Program-made: the position numbers and the translations under genes | Origin: Haliotis asinina | Taxonomy: Eukaryota; Mollusca; Gastropoda; Lepetellida; Haliotidae | NCBI RefSeq assembly: GCF_037392515.1 | Contig: NC_090288.1 | Span: forward strand, 17,144,969-17,208,968 | Direction: 5' to 3' | Length of the DNA stretch: 64,000 nucleotides | Notes under the pieces: model-generated | The model's input: the letters and a program-made list of their open reading frames with translations, nothing else | Databases searched by the model: none | What the model was told of the DNA's origin: nothing | Part shown: positions 1-12,400 of the stretch, in pieces | Numbering within the stretch: the first letter of the stretch is position 1 | Layout of the letters: each line of letters opens with the position of its first letter

Positions 1-300
1 CTCTGGTGAATGTATATATCCCCTTGTCTATGTTCTCTGAAGTATATATTCTGTAATGGATTTTCTCTGATGTGTAAGTATAGGCATATCTATCCCCTAA
101 TGTATTTTCTCTGAAGTACATATCCTCTTATGTATTTTTCTGATGTAAAATGTATATATCCTCATATATTTCCTCTAATGTAGACGATCCTTGATGCATA
201 TATCCTCTGAATTATATCATCTCTGGTGAGTATACCCTCTAGTATATATGATCCGTGATGTGTATATTGTTAATTGTATAACGTCTCGTATGCATATCTT
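1..300. repeat. Degenerate AT-rich tandem repeat
   Basis: Repeated variants of 'tgtatatatcctctgatg' with drifting spacing fill the first 300 bases. It is a decayed minisatellite with no coding content and probably continues to the left of the window. Confidence 0.6.
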
Positions 301-1560
301 ATTGTTGCTGATCCATAAATCCCGTTATAAACGCTCATTAAGTTCCTGAATCTCATGTGCACTTCGAGAATCTAAGGTCAGTCACTTACATGTTATCAAT
401 TAACGTCTTTTTAATATTCTAGTTTTTTAATATATGCTTTCCTAATGACAAATCATGCCCGCCTCTCGGCACACAAATCCGTATCAAATAATAACAGTGT
501 CTAAATGAAGTTGTACATTCCGATCACGACTACCTGCTCAAACCTCTGCCACATCAACTTGACAACAGCCACACCCATCTCTTAATCTCCCTTAATCTCC
601 CACTCGTCATTATGCAAATGAGCTGGTGCCAACTCGTGTCCGTCATCAATCAGAAACAAACACGTTAACTCCGGTACTTCCCCTCCTTCCCGGGTGTATT
701 TGTATCGGAGCGAACATTCTTTGTTCCCGTCTAGTGACAATACACGTAACAGTAATTACGGGTTATTACTGGCGCTAGTGAGAACTCTAGTCGGACCTTG
801 CTTCTGTTTGCATGCGTCTTGGCGCTGATAAACACTGCCGAATTATTGGAAATTAAATCTGCTTAAATTACTGAAGTTTGACAGTAGGCTTGCGGCGGGG
901 CATTTCGACCGTGAAAATTCGGCGTCACTTTCAATTTCTCAATCCCTAGAAAATAGCACTCTCCGTAACGGATTGACACAAATGTTTACCAGCTATTTAG
1001 ATGACTTGATACGTTTTGATGAAAGTCAAACAGTTTCCCGTCAAAAGAAAACCTTGTCAATCGTCTAATTTAAACAACTCTCGCAAAGTCTCGTGTTACT
1101 TGCATGAAGTGTCTCCCCATTGTAAGTGATATAGACAATGCCTCAACATGTGAGCAATTGCCGAACACAGATATCGGTTTCAAACCGATCTTTTAATGTG
1201 ATTAAGCCTTTAAAGTTTCAGCTTTCAGTATGATAATATTTGAATTGAACTGTAAAATCACAATGACATATTTTTGCTGAACAGAATATTGCAATATTTG
1301 TTGTTAGATTATTATCGTTTGTGTTGGATTTCGTTGAACGCAAAACTAAAAATTAGCCAATCGGTAAACAAGGAAGTAATGGCTATACGCCGTGTGTTGT
1401 TTTGAGCATTGTGTGGATGTGTTTCTGTTTGCAAACTGCACAGATGGTGATATGAATGCTGTGTCAGACACGTACAAATACATCATGTCACGTCGACAGC
1501 ATTCGCCACATTTGCTGCAATATCTGGAGTACAGTTTCGGTTTTGATATTACGTGAATTA
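301..1560. other. Gene-free stretch
   Basis: AT-rich sequence with stops in all frames. I see no splice-flanked coding block, RNA gene or repeat family that I can name. Confidence 0.5.
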
Positions 1561-1562
1561 GT

Positions 1563-1770
1563 GAGTGAGCGAGGTTCACGTACGTAGTGGGTAAGTTGGA
1601 TTTTATACCGCTTTTAGAAATATTCCAGCAATGTCACGGTGGAGGAAACAAAAAATGGGCTTCACACATTGTGCTCATTTGGTTAATCGAACTCGGTTTT
1701 CTGTATGACGAACGAACGCTGCAACCAGTGAGCTACCCCCCTGCGCCTGCAGACATACCACTGCTTTCAA
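1563..1770 (-). repeat. Degraded abalone-type SINE-like repeat
   Basis: Contains the recurring core 'ccgcttttagaaatattcc' followed by a 'tcacggtggagg' block and a 'gggcttcacacattgt' block. It is the same family, read in reverse, as the better copy at 53045-53215. Confidence 0.55.
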
Positions 1771-1854
1771 CAATGTTTCTGTTATACACTTACTTGAAAG
1801 CCGTAAATGATGTACGCCATAGACGTTAACCAGGTTTGTACAAAAGAACACAGA

Positions 1855-2050
1855 GACATAAGCAAGAGAAACCGGAATTCGAGCCCATGCTCATGGGATC
1901 CTGGCCCATCCAGGGGACACAACACTGATCAGAGCATTTTGGCTTCTTATACGAGTGGTTCACCTGTAAGATGAGTGAGTTAGTGAGCTGATAATGAATT
2001 GTCAAATCTCTCTGACTGCTGGTCATGCGTTCGAATCCCACATTCTACCT
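1855..2050 (+). repeat. SINE-like fragment with tRNA B-box
   Basis: Contains 'gatgagtgagttagtgagct' and, 50 bases later, 'gcgttcgaatcccac', a good match to an RNA polymerase III B box (GGTTCGANTCC). Decayed. Confidence 0.4.
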
Positions 2051-2298
2051 GATTGTGACGCTTAGTTTGCCTGCGACATACCATATTGATCAAAATGGCA
2101 TCCCGCGTGTCACCTCAAGCATTATGGTGTGGCATCGTCTCTCTAATGGTCAACGGCAACAACATGAGCCTTCATGGCGAATATATCTGAAGTACATCAC
2201 TAGTGCAAACATCTAAAACAGCATGAACCAGTTACATCTTCTTGGGTGACAACAATATACATTTGTATACGATAAAACTAATTTGTAAGATGGAACAG

Positions 2299-2545
2299 GC
2301 TGAGTGAATGAGTTAATTTTTACGCTGCTTTTATTAATGTTCCAGTAATATCACAGAGGGTGATACTAGAAATGGGCTTCACACAGTGTACCAATGAGGG
2401 GAATCGAACAGAGCAGGTTGAATGTCCCTGCAACACAACGGGAAGGGATTCTAGATTTCAAACATTATGCCCAAGTTAGGTATCGAACCGTTTCCAGTCA
2501 GCATTAGCGAACGCCTGAACCACTGGACTACCTAACAGCCTAATT
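2299..2545 (-). repeat. SINE-like repeat, nearly complete
   Basis: Starts with 'gagtgaatgagttaattttt', then the 'cgctgctttt' and 'tgttccagtaatatcac' core, then 'gggcttcacacagtgt' and 'ggggaatcgaac'. It ends in a block whose reverse complement reads like a tRNA A box ('ggtagtccagtggtt'). The tRNA head is on the minus strand. Confidence 0.65.
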
Positions 2546-3052
2546 CCAGCAGAAACTCACTGGACTTCGGGAATCGCGGAATTTGTTCAGTGTTATTCTA
2601 AACTGAATGAAAACTACTAATCATTTTAAGCAAACTAAATGACTTGTGTTCATCCAATCATGTTTGACATGACAGTCAGACAAATGCGTCTCTTGACAAC
2701 TGGCAATCATCATCGTGCGCAGGCATTGTGAAAAGGGAGATAATTACCTCAAGGGAAAAACTTCACCGCTGAAGTGTCAAACCCGTTGTGTATTTCATGA
2801 CATAAACCTCAATTTCAAAATCATAGTCAGATATTCAACATATTTATGGCTTTGTGGGAATTTCTAACCAAACGGACAGAGAATTCTCCGTTCTCTCAAA
2901 GATAAAGTTCAGTTATCATGTTTGACCCTTGTCATTCAGATGATTTCATGTCAATTGAATCCCAGACATTATTTGAGATAACAAACAAATAACATTGGGA
3001 TTAATTTGAATGTGATATCCCATCAACTTTTATGTTAGCATGAATACCATAG

Positions 3053-3187
3053 TTATATCTATCAAAAGTTGACGTGTCTGATGAACACAATGACTGCTCC
3101 CTAGATACTGACGATCTCCTCTCCCTGACGGGTGAGTTCACCCAGGGAGCTTCCACTGACACCTCCCTGGCTGAAGAGCTCTCGTAA
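3053..3187 (+). CDS. Putative terminal exon, unknown gene (partial)
   Basis: From a possible acceptor (ccatag, ending 3052) the frame stays open to TAA at 3185-3187. An alternative acceptor (atcaaaag, ending 3068) keeps the same frame. The roughly 44-residue product is acidic and Ser/Thr-rich (SDEHNDCSLDTDDLLSL, then ending SLAEELS), with the ordered composition of real protein rather than random translation. A strong donor-like site (acgg/gtgagt) near 3131 means it could instead be an internal exon. No upstream exon was recognised in the window, so the gene may begin to the left. I do not recognise the family. The ORF on the opposite strand here is a shadow. Confidence 0.35.
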   Translation, partial: LYLSKVDVSDEHNDCSLDTDDLLSLTGEFTQGASTDTSLAEELS

Positions 3188-5330
3188 CAGCTGACCAAGA
3201 TCTGTCAAGCGCGCTTACTGACCAGTAACTCAAGCTTTCCTATTCTATCTGGAATTAATAGACTGTATTAGAACGTTATAAAGCGCAGATTAATCTTCTC
3301 GTTTTATGACGGACCTATTCGACCTGGTAAATATGGCGAGAATGAGTGAGAGGCGCCACCTCACTGAAGTCTCGCGTGACGAAAAACCGTTAGACTGGGA
3401 TCATGGCCTCTGTGCGCCGCGCCAGTCATCTAATATACGCGACCACTCAGTTTTCTTCAAATAAAGGCCAAACTTGTTTTGTGATGGAATAGATCCATTT
3501 GTCACAGACAACTAATAGCTGAAATAAAACCTGATATTAATTGTCATTCTCCAGAAATTGTTTGCTGAAACCACAAGAGACGGACCGAATACAGAATGAT
3601 GGGATTTGATCCTGTCGAGAGAGATTTATTCAGAGCGGACGAGTCTTTCTCTTAGGCCTAAATTAAAGGCATTTAGTGTAAAATAAATCAATTTGCGATC
3701 TTAACAGTAATGATGCTTGTTACAAGGCTCAATAGGTAGTTCACAATATCAATTAGTTTGGCGGATTTTAGATTTCAGTGCACCATTCAACATCTGTTCG
3801 TAAGTTGATTTCAGATTCTGTAATTGCAGCTCTATCATTTCAACAGAACATCCACAAGAAATATTCAGTACATTGTGCGACTCGAGAATTCTAAATTTCA
3901 AACTCTTGCCTTCGTTGTCTTTACTGCCGCGTATTCCCAAATTACCCCGATCAGTTGTATTCCCGCAGGTTTTATTTGAATTCTTGTGACGTCCATCGCT
4001 TCACTTTCCTTAAAACCAGTGCGTGAAATAACCCAAAACTCCAGCCAGACACAAGGTCTGGTAACTTCAAGGTCTGGTAACTTCTGGTCAAACCTGACCT
4101 GACAATCCAAAGTAGATAAGTCAATGTTTAATTAAACGTATAATATAATGAACCTGAGATGTTTGTTCACGAACAATCTATTTGCGATAGTCATTTTCAG
4201 GGAAATCCGACTCCGCGCATCGACTCGTGTACCTGTTTTAGTGATAATATACAATGTATGTCAACACAGTGCTTTGAGCTTACGATGCGATAGTTCAATG
4301 TTGGAACAATATTTGTCAAGTCTAAAAGGCTCAATTTGAAAAATATTTTTAAGACATTGCGAATTTACTCAGATGTATGGGATATGTTAGCTATATTTTT
4401 TGCCAGACAATCGTGCTGGCTAGATGTATAATTAGACCGTCGGTCAGAAATCTAGGCCGTCACGGGCTGGCAGACAGACCTTATTTCATACACTGTTAAA
4501 ACCCAATCTGTTTTCTTCACTCTTCTACTCCAGATACTTTCCGAATTTGCGGCCCTTCATCTCCAAATACGAACACATGTACAAATCCCCTGGTCTTACT
4601 TGTTCCTAATGTTCAATATTCTCATCATGCGAATCAGGATTCAACATCCACGCACCTGCAGACTGCATACGAGGGGCGTTCATTAAAGACTTCCAATGAC
4701 CCACTTGCAGTGGACTTTGTGATACGAAACTGGGCACAGTTATTGGCCCCTCTCTACCGAGTAACCACCAGAGTTACACACTTCTCACATCGTGTTCTGC
4801 AACTATCATCAAGGGCTAACTGGCAAACATTAAAACGGCGGCCTTCCAAAGGTAGCACATCGTGGATTTCACCAAAGTAGTAAATATGTGCGACCTGGAT
4901 GACTTTGGTTTCAAAGCCAGATTAACGCGAAACTGATGGAATATTGTTTATAGTGAAGTTCAGCCAAATTCAATAAAGATGCATATTCTTGCTCCAAGAG
5001 AAACCTGATATTTCGCCCTTACACCTTTACCTTAATATCCATTCTTGTTTTCTCATCCACATCTTCAACATGTCTAAACGTTCTCTTTGACATCTGGGGA
5101 CTTTTAAAATCATTTCTGTTTTTAAATTACGAACACCTCTCAGTACTCGCTTTATTTAACTTCAGCGCCTTCATATTTGACCTATGTTCACATTCCCTTC
5201 ACGCGCCTTCACCCTTCACCCCTCAATGTTACCGAACGAACATGGATGCTTACATCTTAACACCCTCAGAAATATCCAAGCTCACAGTATGGCGCCATCC
5301 TTTCATCATTGTGTCGTAAACCCACCGTCA
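3188..5330. other. Gene-free stretch
   Basis: No supported exon. A CpG-richer patch lies at about 3330-3440. The rest is AT-rich with stops in all frames. Confidence 0.45.
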
Positions 5331-5334
5331 ACAG

Positions 5335-5530
5335 TCCCGTATCATCAACCAAACCTAGCGCTCGTCCCTCATCAACCACACCTAATGCGCATCCCCCATC
5401 AGCGAAACCTACCCACCACCAACCCCCTACCCGACCCCTAGCGTACGTCCCAAATCAGCGAAACCTACCCACCACCCCTAGCTCCCGTTCCCGAACAGCG
5501 TAACCTACCCACCACCAACCCTCGACTCCG
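5335..5530. repeat. C-rich degenerate minisatellite
   Basis: Four imperfect units built on 'cagcgaaacctacccaccac', with variable C/A-rich spacers. The two overlapping ORFs here simply read through the repeat. Confidence 0.6.
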
Positions 5531-6540
5531 CCCCTATCATAGACCCCTGCAACATGACGCTCCATTCCCGAGCCCGTGACACCACCCAGAACTCCCCATT
5601 GCTACCCCCTTGGGGTCCAATATCCTTATAATAGAACTGGTCGCTGTGTGTGGCGCTTTCTCATTCCGCTAATACGAAATCAATGTTCAAAGCTCCTCAG
5701 GACAGCCATAGTCAAGTTCATTTATCGTCCCCGTTTACTTTAATGTCGAGGTCCCTGTTTTATACAGCACTTCTACAGTTGTCGTGTTTACACGGAAATC
5801 ACAAAATGAAAATCAGTTGTGACAAAATCATTTGCCCGGCTTTCTCTTTTCCCATAAACCCGCACCGGAAGTCGTTTAGATGAACAGTGAGTCGTAACCT
5901 CGCGCGTAGGTCTGGCGGATAATGGCGATTTCGTCACAAACAATAGAGGAATACTGTTTTAATTTTCTCTCTGCCCGTATTCTCAGGTCCCTAGCGCCTC
6001 TTGTTAATAAACAGGAGAGGCTACAACTGGTTTCTGTGGAAAATCACGCCATTTCGTGGCCCCTACGTAAACACTGAGATGGGGAGTCGGGTAGCCCCAA
6101 CACGAAACGAGCATTTGAATTTTTATGATGGCCATAAGGTGTTGGAAAGTAATTGAAGGCTGATCGGGTTGTCAGTCGTTGTTCAATCTCGCGATATCGA
6201 GTAATTTGGAACCCGCCTAGGTAAACACAACGCCATTTTAGTGATGGAAAATTCGACTGGAGTCGTTAGTGGAATCATATAAGCGACTGGCAAAGCTATT
6301 GTCTCAGTAATTCTGTCTGAACGATACGGGGGATGAGTTAGGGGACGGGGGAGTCACGTACAACCGAGTGAATAAAGGACCACGCTTCCCTAAGACTCTT
6401 CGTGACAAAAATATTTCAAAGGAAATCTTAAAATATCAAACCTTAAGGTTTTCATATGAGAAAAAATTGAACTTCATTGTAACTGGCAGAACATACGTTT
6501 TAATCCATAAGATCGTGGATTACGTAAACTCGCCATACCT
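5531..6540. other. Gene-free stretch
   Basis: Unique sequence, slightly CpG-rich at 5880-6360, without a supportable ORF or splice-flanked block. Confidence 0.4.
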
Positions 6541-6544
6541 TCTA

Positions 6545-6800
6545 GGGCAGTGGGGTAGTCAAGTGGTTACACGCTGGAGACTTTCGATTCTAAATCTGCT
6601 CGCTATATACACATACTCACTCATATAAACACATAAACACACACGAATGTACACGAACAAATATGCGCGCGCACACAGAAATACAAACATAAAATAAAAC
6701 ACAAACGTAACACAACCACGAACGAACGCACACAAAAAAGAACACACAAATACGCATCCACACCAAGAAAGACAAATACATACGCATATAAACACATACG
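6545..6800. repeat. tRNA-like SINE head followed by CA-rich tract
   Basis: 6545-6600 contains 'ggtagtcaagtggttacacg', an A-box-like tRNA head, running into about 190 bases of degenerate (ACACA)n. The Cys/Val-rich minus-strand ORFs across it are products of the CA-rich composition. Confidence 0.5.
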
Positions 6801-6869
6801 AGGGATAGTGTATTGAGAGAAAATGTTAACGCACTGCTCTCCTGAAAACATTTGCCTAACACATTCTGG

Positions 6870-9540
6870 CCGATTCATTGAAGGAAAACATCATATAATA
6901 TTATTACCCAAAAATAAAGGTGTTCCCTGTTCTAATGGACAAGAGGCATGTTCTTCGATTTAAATCACAGCCGTTCATCAGTGTTTGTAGAAGGCACTTA
7001 GCTTTTAAGAACCTTCCGACAATGTAAGATATAATCTGTTTTCACTAGAGCTGCAGCTACCATTTTCCACGAACATGGTCTTTAAACGATGAACTGAGAA
7101 ATGGGTTAAAATCCCAATACCGACAACAAAAGGTTTATTTCTGAGAAGGGCATCAAGCAAATGATACAGTTTGACTCGCTGATGGCGTCGAACTGGAAGA
7201 GGCGCTTTCTTCTTTTCATCTCCCGAAAAAACTGTTGTTGCTACTTTTAGATTCCAAGTCCAGATAAGCTCTCAGATAACTTAATAAAATGCTACACGGA
7301 ACTTTGCTACTACCTTCAGCTTAAAATAACACCAAACAGGTATTTTATCATTGTCCACGTGGCGCCTAGCTCGTGACATCTTCATCACGTGACATTCCGT
7401 AATTATCTCCCTTTCCGCCAAACATGCTACAATTTGCATTCATACAAACCTACAAATACACAGCTCTGCGCTTTGTATGTTGCATCCATTAAAATAATCT
7501 TTAGAAAATTACACGGTTTACGTTTTCATTTTGGAACGAGAACAAATAAATCTTGTAAAACTTAAGTTTAAGATTTGGCAAAATGAACGCTCTCTTGCTC
7601 CTATAATCTAAATAATCCCGCACCGTACGCAGAACCTCGCTCGCTAGTCATTGGCGGCTACTGATACGATCTGATGTTGAAGGTAGGTAGTAATTATGTT
7701 ATCGCGCAGATATCACACAGCTAATGTGCGCCATATTGGAATGGTATACACGTGCAAGCCACGCGTCAAGAAGGAGCGCGAGACAAAAGCGCGAGATGTC
7801 GCGAGACTTTTGACTCAGGTGGGTGACTGGTTGAGATAAAGGGAAATTATCGCGAGCGAGATTTAAGGGGCGCGCTTGATTGAGCTGTCACAAGGTATGA
7901 TAGATGCTATTTCCTCGATGCTCGCGATGACTTGAACCTTTTTAATTTTGTCGATTGTTTTGGCATCGCTGTGTAAATCCATTTAGATTGCCGAAGTGTC
8001 CATTTAAGGATAGGATTTCGTGACATTGACAAGACCATCTGTATGTCATAATGTTGAGCTGTGTCGTTTGTTTGACACACGAAGTCTCATCATTCGAAAA
8101 TGCATTAGTTTTATGCTATTAAATTTTGTGTTGATATCAGTTGAAATAACCCCATCAAGACTTATCAAATGAATCAGTGAGTGAATATTATGATACGCCG
8201 CTTTGAACACTATCCAGTTCGCAAGGATATTAAAATAAAGAGTATCCGGGACGGCTTCAAACGTTGTATTATCACATGGAGAATCTAAAGCACTGCCTTT
8301 GACAATGACGACCGAACATTACAACCTTTTATCTGCTCAGCACTATATCTTTAATGCTTTCTACAAACCGAGAGATGTTTCCGAATATTCATACGAATAC
8401 GAAACATGAATAGTATACATCAGATGCTCAGAACCCTTTTAATTTCCAAAGTCCAAATGGTTAGCTACGAACTACGCGTCTTCGCCTTCTGTAAATGTTT
8501 CAAGAGAGATTATAAGGTTTAGAGCAGCGTGTCGTCACAAGGTAGAATCCACAAATCTTTAGAATCCACAAAATGCTGCCTATCTTGGGGGATAAGCTGT
8601 GGAACCAGTTAGCATGAACTTAGATCGCCCAGGCCACAGAACTGTAACCATTTATCCAGCAACCGCTGTATAACAATTATTCACTTATTCACAATACTAG
8701 TATATACTCATGGAAACTAATACGGGAACACATGAATGTACAGTTCCTTAATTTATTTCAGGAAATTTTATCCACAGTGCATTACATGCCCGGTAGAGTC
8801 TGGAAAAGAAAGAACTAACACTTGTATTTTCATGTGTATCCTTATTCGTTTCCACGAGTATTTTAAGAGGAATGCACTACCATTACAATCGAACTACTGT
8901 AAGATCGATTCTGCAATATTAAAGCATAAGGGCTGAAATCACTGAGACACCTTTGATAAAACAGCCTCCTCACAACAGAGGAACAATCATCATCCTCGGT
9001 CATAATTACACCTTGCGATAGGGATCATCAAAATACAGACTGTGCACTTTTACCTAAGTTGTACAATAGATGACCAACGTATCTGTATCCTGCAGTGTCC
9101 CAGCAGGACCTAGACTAAGGTTCAGATAGCATTCGGTGGTGGGAATCGAACCAGTGTCTACTTGACAAACTTACGCTTAAGCAGCTAAATTCTGAGGACA
9201 TCGTTCTCAGACAAACAATATTTCGGACGCTGAAACGCTGAACACTTGATTGCATTTTACGATCTGATGAATTTTCGTTATTGTTTTTCAATAACCCCCA
9301 CTGTACATGACCACGCGGTGCGCCTCAGTGAAGTGAAGGTCAATATTATCTTATTCCTGAAGTAATTACAACCATCCCGACCGAGTGGAGATTTAAAAGC
9401 TTTTCATGAAAATATTTATGTTTTATTCTCGCCCACAACCGTCAACAACTACGTCCATTGGTGAAACACGCGTTTGGCTTTTGATATTGATGGTCATTAG
9501 GAAGTACCGACTTTGTCACGGTGATTTTATCATCAATCTT
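6870..9540. other. Gene-free stretch with CpG patch and SINE scraps
   Basis: 7770-7865 is CpG-rich with repeated 'gcgcgaga' and 'tcgcgag' words. 8170-8250 has a decayed SINE core ('acgccgctttgaacactatc'). 9140-9160 has 'gggaatcgaaccagtgtcta', a B-box-like SINE remnant. No gene seen. Confidence 0.45.
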
Positions 9541-9562
9541 TGTCCATCTTCAGGCAATTTTA

Positions 9563-9733
9563 ATGGATACATCTCGTGAAAACACGCGCGATGTTGACGT
9601 TTATAGTACAAATGCACGTGCAGGCAGACGTCAAGTGACCACTGAAAAGGTGAAGCACGAGCGAGACTGGTCAAGCAGCTCGCGCGGAAATGACTCTCTG
9701 TCAGTCATTGTTCCTTGCCCAAGGTTTCGAAAG
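9563..9733 (+). CDS. Putative coding exon, unknown gene (partial)
   Basis: A frame opens at ATG 9563, just after an acceptor-like 'gtccatcttcag' (ends 9553), and stays open to AAG at 9731-9733, followed by a donor-like 'gtgcaa'. The 57 residues are hydrophilic, rich in Arg, Ser and Asp (MDTSRENTRDVDVYSTN near the start, PCPRFRK at the end), and more protein-like than the surrounding frames. If real it is either the first coding exon or an internal one, ending in phase 0. No partner exon was identified with confidence and no family is recognised. Confidence 0.3.
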
Positions 9734-11700
9734 GTGCAATTGTTGGTGGTCAGAGTTAATTGGTAATCAGGTAGGGCTCGGACGTGTTCACCGGACCAGA
9801 CCAAATTGAAACATTAACAAAGATGTGACACGTGGCTATCACCAGATCACATGAAAGGCTTCTGTTTGATTTGGTCAACAGTAAGTGGAGCACGGTTCTA
9901 TGCGATGAGCTCAGATTAACAAGGTTCCAGGTGTGGTTACCTGGATAATATGGATTACAGGACACAATAGCACAAGGTGTGACATCGTCATTTTTGGAAC
10001 ACTATCATTTCCAAATTTAGTTTGGAAAACTCTTCAAACATTATAAACAACACGGAAACGATTTCAGTCCTTGACTGACAGGTATCTCCTTATTGATTTG
10101 TAGCACCTACATACGAGGATTTTAGCTGATCATAACAGTTCAATGCCTAAATTGTGTGTGAAACAGCTTTCAATCAAATCCGGGATGAAGATATAGTTAT
10201 TATCATCTGATTCAGTTTGGATCCAATACTCTTTTCAGATTGGAAAATATGTAGCAGGTGGCCTCAACCCAAGTAATAAAAGTTTCTTACCATATTACAG
10301 GCTGTAAATAATTACTGAAAACGAAAATACTTTCAGTTAAATGAAATTAGTCTGCTTCAGTGTTTCAAAGTTAGAATTTGGAAATTAATAATATTACCTA
10401 GTCGTTTAAACTGTGTGGCTGAGTTAGAATCGAGGACATTTTAACTTCGTTACATGTTCACGGTAATACGAGCAATAATTAATAGCCATTATACACCCGA
10501 GTAGGATCAACATTTTAAATTTTTTTACACCTGACATTTATGCTGCAAACGGGCTCAGTTCGTGACGCTGACTTCTGTAATAACTTTTCATCATCACGGG
10601 TTTCACTTCCACATGCCATTCTCGGACTTTACATTCTGCAACACATGGAATGTTTTAACAGCACTATATCGAGATTATCTGTTACACAATGCGATCGGGA
10701 AATGTTGTTTTCGAAACCAGAACCAAATCATCTGTCTGCTCCGATTATAAAAGTACCATTTCTGGGAATTTGATTGTGACGTTTTATCAAATGGATCTTT
10801 AATTGACCAAACACTGCAAAACATTGTAATTTAACTAAGCAAAATTCTGAAAACTGGATATTGCATCTTGTAACATGCAGGACTATTGAAATGATGCCGA
10901 CGTTGGTGATCCTCTTGTATAAATAAAGCACCAGATCTTCTACTATTTTACAAAGACCACTTACTGGGTGCTGTCCCCGTCCGTGCAAATACTGGCATAA
11001 ACTGTACTAAACCGTATACACTATTTTGCCATGGTTTTCGTAATGTTGTCTCATGGAACTACGTTTTCAGCCTTGGTGAGGAGACTGGTGCGTGTCATCG
11101 CACCCCCCTCGCGTAAATCACTGGATCGCCTGGTCCATATTGTACTGTTGAATCAGAATAAACGTGAAATAAATGATAATTTTAAAACATATTAAGAACG
11201 AAACAGTGAAAAGGACAGCTGATATTAATAACTGAAAATAATATCCACTATGCTATTTTCTAATCACTCTCAAACGACACAAGCCATCAGTTACGCGTAC
11301 TTGCAGTAGTGGATTAGATCGCTACCGATAACGCCCGAACAATTACGATTTTCTACGAATGTGTAACAGCGATCCGACAAGACAGTGGGAGGATGCCCGC
11401 ATACAATCGCGGAGATAGCTGCAGGCACACAAGGTGGTAAAAGACGGCTCGGAGTTGTGGTTGACATTGTAAGAAGAACGGGAGGGGGTCGGACTAACGT
11501 GCGTTCTCACGCGAGGGGGAAGAGTAATTGCCCGCGTTATTCAATGAATCAAACCAGTGCTTGCTAAGCATTCATCGACACCTCTGGTTGAGGGAGCAAT
11601 CAGTACCTTTATGCCCCAGGGAGTTTTGGCACACCATCCGACCCCTATGTTCGGGGGATAGTGCATCTGAACAGGCGTCCGCGTTAGATGTCTGACGGAA
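9734..11700. other. Gene-free stretch
   Basis: AT-rich sequence. The ORFs here, including 10540-10773, have no recognisable composition or flanking splice signals. Confidence 0.4.
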
Positions 11701-11716
11701 GACGGGCACAGACATG

Positions 11717-11790
11717 TGTGAGTGGGGGTTTAATGCCGCTTTGAACAATATTTCAGTGACATGACGCCCTGTCTGTGTGATGAGGGAGGA
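11717..11790 (-). repeat. SINE-core scrap
   Basis: Contains 'gtttaatgccgctttgaaca' followed by 'atatttcagtgacatgacg', a decayed copy of the abalone-type core. Confidence 0.45.
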
Positions 11791-12049
11791 CGGCGAAGAG
11801 CTGACCGGAACCGGAAGCGTTGACATGATGCTGACAATCTGGTAAGACAAATAGTGCGAATCTGGAACACCAAAGATCATTAGTGTCTTGTCAAACTCTG
11901 GACATAGAAGAAAGGATATCATGAAGCAAACTGTTCTCATATCGGACACGTGCGTTGTGGTTACCAATGCAGATCTTGGCATGGTCAGGCAGACAAGTAG
12001 GTAGGTAGGCAACAAGGATGGGCATGAAATACGAAACACAAACTCATGG

Positions 12050-12400
12050 TGAGGAGAAATCAGAAACATAGGGAGAAGGCAGTGACATAGGTGATACGTC
12101 AGACACTTGGGAGAAAGAAGACACATGGTGAGGAGATGCTAGACACAAGATGGAAGAAGCCTGACACATGGGGAGGAAACATCAGACACATCAGGGAAGA
12201 GAGATAAAATGCCAGACACATGGTAGAAAGATCATATAAGTGGTGGACAGTCAGGCACAGTGGGAGCAGATCAAATGTAGACACATGTGAGAAAAGTCAG
12301 ACGCATCCGGAAACGTCAGACAAATAGGGAGGTAACATCAGACAAATAGGGAGGTAACATCAGACAAATGGGGAGAAAACAAACATCTTGTGTAGGTGAT
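12050..12400. repeat. Degenerate tandem repeat (agacacatgggga)n
   Basis: Units of about 20-30 bases based on 'cagacacatggggagga' recur with substitutions. Two exact copies of 'acatcagacaaatagggagg' lie at 12325-12370. The overlapping minus-strand ORF (11572-12126) partly reads this repeat. Confidence 0.6.

Noticed and set aside
11572..12126. 184-codon minus-strand ORF
   Set aside because: Cys/Leu/Ser-rich translation of a degenerate (agacacatgggga)n repeat and a SINE scrap, with no motif and no splice context.
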